Of a DNA stretch of 64,000 nucleotides, positions 61,490 to 64,000 are shown piece by piece. The position numbers and the translations under genes were made by a program. The notes beneath the pieces are model-generated. The model had not been told where the DNA came from. It saw nothing but the letters and a program-made list of their open reading frames with translations, and ran no database searches. The stretch's first letter is position 1. Each line of letters starts with the position of its first letter. The DNA is from Rhodococcus sovatensis (GTDB lineage Bacteria > Actinomycetota > Actinomycetes > Mycobacteriales > Mycobacteriaceae): NCBI RefSeq assembly GCF_037327425.1, contig NZ_CP147846.1, positions 1,984,001-2,048,000 on the forward strand, in the 5' to 3' direction.

Positions 61490-64000
61490 TCATGCAGCGT
61501 CGACTGCAACAACTCCTCGGCGTAGCGCCGAGACAGCGCGCGAAGCAGTCTTGGAAAGCTCCGGATCCGGCGTCGCGAGCCGCACCTGGTCGAGCAGATC
61601 GATCACTTGTCGGCACCAGCGTACGAAGTCGCCTCCCGACAAGGCCTTTCCGTGGTCTCCCGCAGCGAGCAGTGCGTCGGCGAGAGTGTTGTTACTCGCC
61701 CAGCGGTAGACGGCCTTGACGAAGCCCATCTCGGGCTCCCTCGTAGGCGGCAGCTTGTGGCGAACTTCGTCGGCGCGCAACTCGCCCCACACGCGGACCG
61801 TCTCGGCAAGTGCGTGACGGATCGGCCCGGTCGGGCCCTGCGGCGTCGTGTCACCTTCTTGTCGGGATTCGAACACCACGGCGGACACCACGGCCGCGAG
61901 TTCTGCCGGCGCAAGGCCTCTCCAGAGGCCTTGGCGTAGACACTCTGCTACCAATAAGTCGGACTCGGAGTAGATCCTGGACAGCCGGGAGCCGTGCTCG
62001 GTCACGGACGGAGTGCGTCCGGAGGTGATGTAGTCGCGTTCGTTCAGCAACGACAGGATGCGGTCGAACGTGCGTGCCAGCGAGTTCGTCGTGGCGGACA
62101 CCTTCTGCCGCATGGACTCGGTGTCCCGGGCCAACTTGTTGTACCGCTCCCCGATGCGCCCGAGTTCGTCCCGATCGGGCCGCGAGTGCACCGCATGCGA
62201 TCTGATACTGCGTCGCAATGTAGCCAGCTCCCGGTCATCGGCCGCAGTCGACCTGCGCCGCTTCCGATCCGATGCGGCCGAGATGCCGGTCGACCTCAAC
62301 GCAGCCGACAGGTCACGGCGGGTTCTCGCAGTGCGATGATCGACGAACCTAGGCAAACGCATACGTCCCAGAGACTCTGCGGGCGAAGGAAAGTCCGAGG
62401 CCGACAGGTGTCCCGCCCAAGCGTCCTCGGTCAGAACCAGAGGTCGTGGATCGGCGCGATCGTCGTCAGGTTCGAGGACGACTGCCAGTCCGCTGCGCTT
62501 ACCACTCGGAATCGACACGACATCACCGCGCGAGAGGCCACGCAGCGAGTCGACGGCGCGATCTCTACGATCCTGCCTGCCCTGCTTCTCGAGTGTCTTC
62601 TCTCGGTCCTTGAGTCGTTCTCGGAGCGCCGCATATTCGAAGTACTCCCCATCGGCACCTCCCAGACGGGCGAGCAGCTGTTCGAGAGTCTTGGCGTTGC
62701 GGTCGATCCCGCGAACCAATCCGACCACCGAGCGGTCGGCCTGGAACTGTGCAAATGATCGCTCGAGCAGTTCACGGGACTCGGCGGCGCCGAACTGTTC
62801 GACGAGGTTGATGGACATGTTGTAGCCCGGGCGGAACGAACTCCGCAGCGGAAACGTGCGTGTCGACGCAAGCCCCGCAACTTCCGTCGGTTCGGTGCCT
62901 GGCTGCCACAGGACGACCGCGTGTCCTTCGACGTCGATTCCGCGCCGGCCCGCTCGGCCGGTCAGCTGGGTGTACTCCCCCGGTGTCAGTTCCGCGTGAG
63001 TCTCACCGTTGTACTTGACCAACTTCTCGAGAACGACTGTGCGTGCAGGCATGTTGATGCCGAGTGCGAGTGTTTCCGTCGCGAAGACCGCTCGCACCAG
63101 GCCTTTGACGAACAGCTCCTCGACGGTGTGCCGGAACACGGGCAGCATCCCTGCGTGGTGGGCGGCAAGGCCGCGCTCCAGCGCCTCGCGCCACTCCCAG
63201 TAGCCCAGCACTTCGAGGTCCTCACGAGGCAGTTCGGAGGTGTGTTTGTCGATGATGTAGCGGATTTCCTCGGCCTGCTCGGGCGTCGTCAGTACCAATC
63301 GGGATCTCAGGCACTGAGTGAGCGCACCGTCACATCCTGCGCGGCTGAAGATGAATGTGATCGCCGGGAGAAGTCCCTCCTGGTCGAGCTTGGCGATGAC
63401 TTCCGGCCTGGGCAGTGGTCGATTGGCTGCGCTCGTATTGTGTCCACCCCGCCCACGGCCACGACCGTGTGGAGCCTGCCAGCGGTCAGCGTGGTCCAAT
63501 GATTGCCGTTGTTTGACGTGCCGAATCAGTTCGCGGTCGACGACGAGTTTTGCGGCGCCGTCACGCGATTGCGACCGGCTGTCGAAGAGGTCGAACAGCC
63601 GTCGGCCGACCATGATGTGCTGCGACAGAGGTACCGGGCGGTTCTCGTCCACGACCACTGTGGTGTCACCGCGGACGGTCTCCATCCATGCACCGAACTC
63701 CTCGGCGTTGCTGACCGTTGCCGACAGGCTCACCAGACGGACGTCCTGCGACAGGTGCAGAATTACTTCTTCCCACACCGCGCCACGGAAGCGGTCCGCG
63801 AGGTAGTGCACTTCGTCCATGACCACGTGGGACAGGCCACGGAGAGCGTCGGAAGACGCATAAAGCATGTTGCGGAGGACCTCGGTCGTCATGATGACGA
63901 TCGGGGCGTCGGGATTGATACTCGAATCACCGGTCAGCAAGCCGACCGTGTCCCGGCCGTACCGGGCGGTGAGCTCGGCGAACTTCTGGTTGCTGAGAGC
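61490..64000 (-). CDS. helY: HelY-type DEAD/DExH helicase, N-terminus cut by window end
   Basis: 837 residues are visible; the start and the Walker A motif lie beyond 64000. The first visible residues are ALSNQKFAELTARYGRDTVG, motif Ia. Then follow MTTEVLRNMLY, motif II in VVMDEVHYLADR (DEVH), motif III in LVSLSATVSN, AHHAGMLPVFRHTVEELF, ATETLALGINMPARTVV and motif VI in YTQLTGRAGRRGID. The C-terminal half is the DSHCT-type region of Ski2/Mtr4-like RNA helicases. It corresponds to Rv2092c (HelY). The first visible residue is interior to the protein. Confidence 0.95.
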   Translation of the reverse strand, partial: ALSNQKFAELTARYGRDTVGLLTGDSSINPDAPIVIMTTEVLRNMLYASSDALRGLSHVVMDEVHYLADRFRGAVWEEVILHLSQDVRLVSLSATVSNAEEFGAWMETVRGDTTVVVDENRPVPLSQHIMVGRRLFDLFDSRSQSRDGAAKLVVDRELIRHVKQRQSLDHADRWQAPHGRGRGRGGHNTSAANRPLPRPEVIAKLDQEGLLPAITFIFSRAGCDGALTQCLRSRLVLTTPEQAEEIRYIIDKHTSELPREDLEVLGYWEWREALERGLAAHHAGMLPVFRHTVEELFVKGLVRAVFATETLALGINMPARTVVLEKLVKYNGETHAELTPGEYTQLTGRAGRRGIDVEGHAVVLWQPGTEPTEVAGLASTRTFPLRSSFRPGYNMSINLVEQFGAAESRELLERSFAQFQADRSVVGLVRGIDRNAKTLEQLLARLGGADGEYFEYAALRERLKDREKTLEKQGRQDRRDRAVDSLRGLSRGDVVSIPSGKRSGLAVVLEPDDDRADPRPLVLTEDAWAGHLSASDFPSPAESLGRMRLPRFVDHRTARTRRDLSAALRSTGISAASDRKRRRSTAADDRELATLRRSIRSHAVHSRPDRDELGRIGERYNKLARDTESMRQKVSATTNSLARTFDRILSLLNERDYITSGRTPSVTEHGSRLSRIYSESDLLVAECLRQGLWRGLAPAELAAVVSAVVFESRQEGDTTPQGPTGPIRHALAETVRVWGELRADEVRHKLPPTREPEMGFVKAVYRWASNNTLADALLAAGDHGKALSGGDFVRWCRQVIDLLDQVRLATPDPELSKTASRAVSALRRGVVAVDAA

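Overview
The window is high-GC actinobacterial chromosome, most likely Rhodococcus or a close Nocardiaceae relative. Two blocks follow the order I know from Mycobacterium tuberculosis. One is rbpA - [ppm1] - lnt - fxsA (Rv2049c-Rv2053c region). The other is PPOX - cobN - cobG - cobH - cobIJ - cobK - cobL - SDR - PPOX - pepE - 5'-3' exonuclease - DUF4333 protein - helY (Rv2061c-Rv2092c region). Fused CobIJ, RbpA and HelY all point to this order of bacteria. No rRNA, tRNA or CRISPR array was seen.

Layout. (1) 1-1.4 kb: the start of an IS5-type transposase beside a small membrane-protein ORF that the element seems to interrupt, then an MBL-fold hydrolase and a small Cys-containing protein. (2) 1.5-1.9 kb: rbpA with an ECF-like promoter and a strong terminator. 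(3) 2.1-32.1 kb: a secondary-metabolite island. It holds an AroQ-type mutase and a fused aminodeoxychorismate synthase (plus strand), a secreted glycine-zipper protein, and one 8936-residue, seven-module NRPS gene (minus strand). (4) 32.1-32.8 kb: an AT-richer leader region with a possible 45-codon ORF. (5) 32.8-36.4 kb: lnt, a YtcJ-type amidohydrolase and fxsA. (6) 36.5-46.5 kb: a variable stretch with a LuxR-type two-component system, a TauE/SafE exporter, TldD/TldE, a SnoaL-like protein with a MerR-type promoter, two MDMPI/DinB-type proteins, a WYL regulator with a palindromic operator, and a second YtcJ-type amidohydrolase. (7) 46.5-57.3 kb: aerobic cobalamin genes, with a cobalamin riboswitch ahead of cobN and a stand-alone alanyl-tRNA-synthetase catalytic domain leading the cobG-cobH-cobIJ operon. 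(8) 57.3-64 kb: an SDR, an F420-type PPOX protein, an M24 peptidase, a 5'-3' exonuclease, a Pro/Gln-rich DUF4333 protein and the C-terminal part of HelY (cut by the window end).

The NRPS is the main item of interest. It reads C(starter)-half C-A-T / C-A-T / C-A-T-E / C-A-T / C-A-T-E / C-A-T / C-A-T-TE. Module 2 carries the exact EntF serine code and module 5 a threonine code. Modules 1 and 4 have identical codes and lie in a 1.47 kb DNA direct repeat exactly 11,022 bp apart. The likely product is an N-acylated heptapeptide, aromatic-Ser-D-aromatic-aromatic-D-Thr-aliphatic-aliphatic, a pattern like that of the humimycins predicted from Rhodococcus genomes (from memory, not looked up). The island lies where mycobacteria have ppm1 between rbpA and lnt, and no ppm1 is present.

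All domain limits, start codons and specificity codes were read by eye. No database search or structure computation was run.
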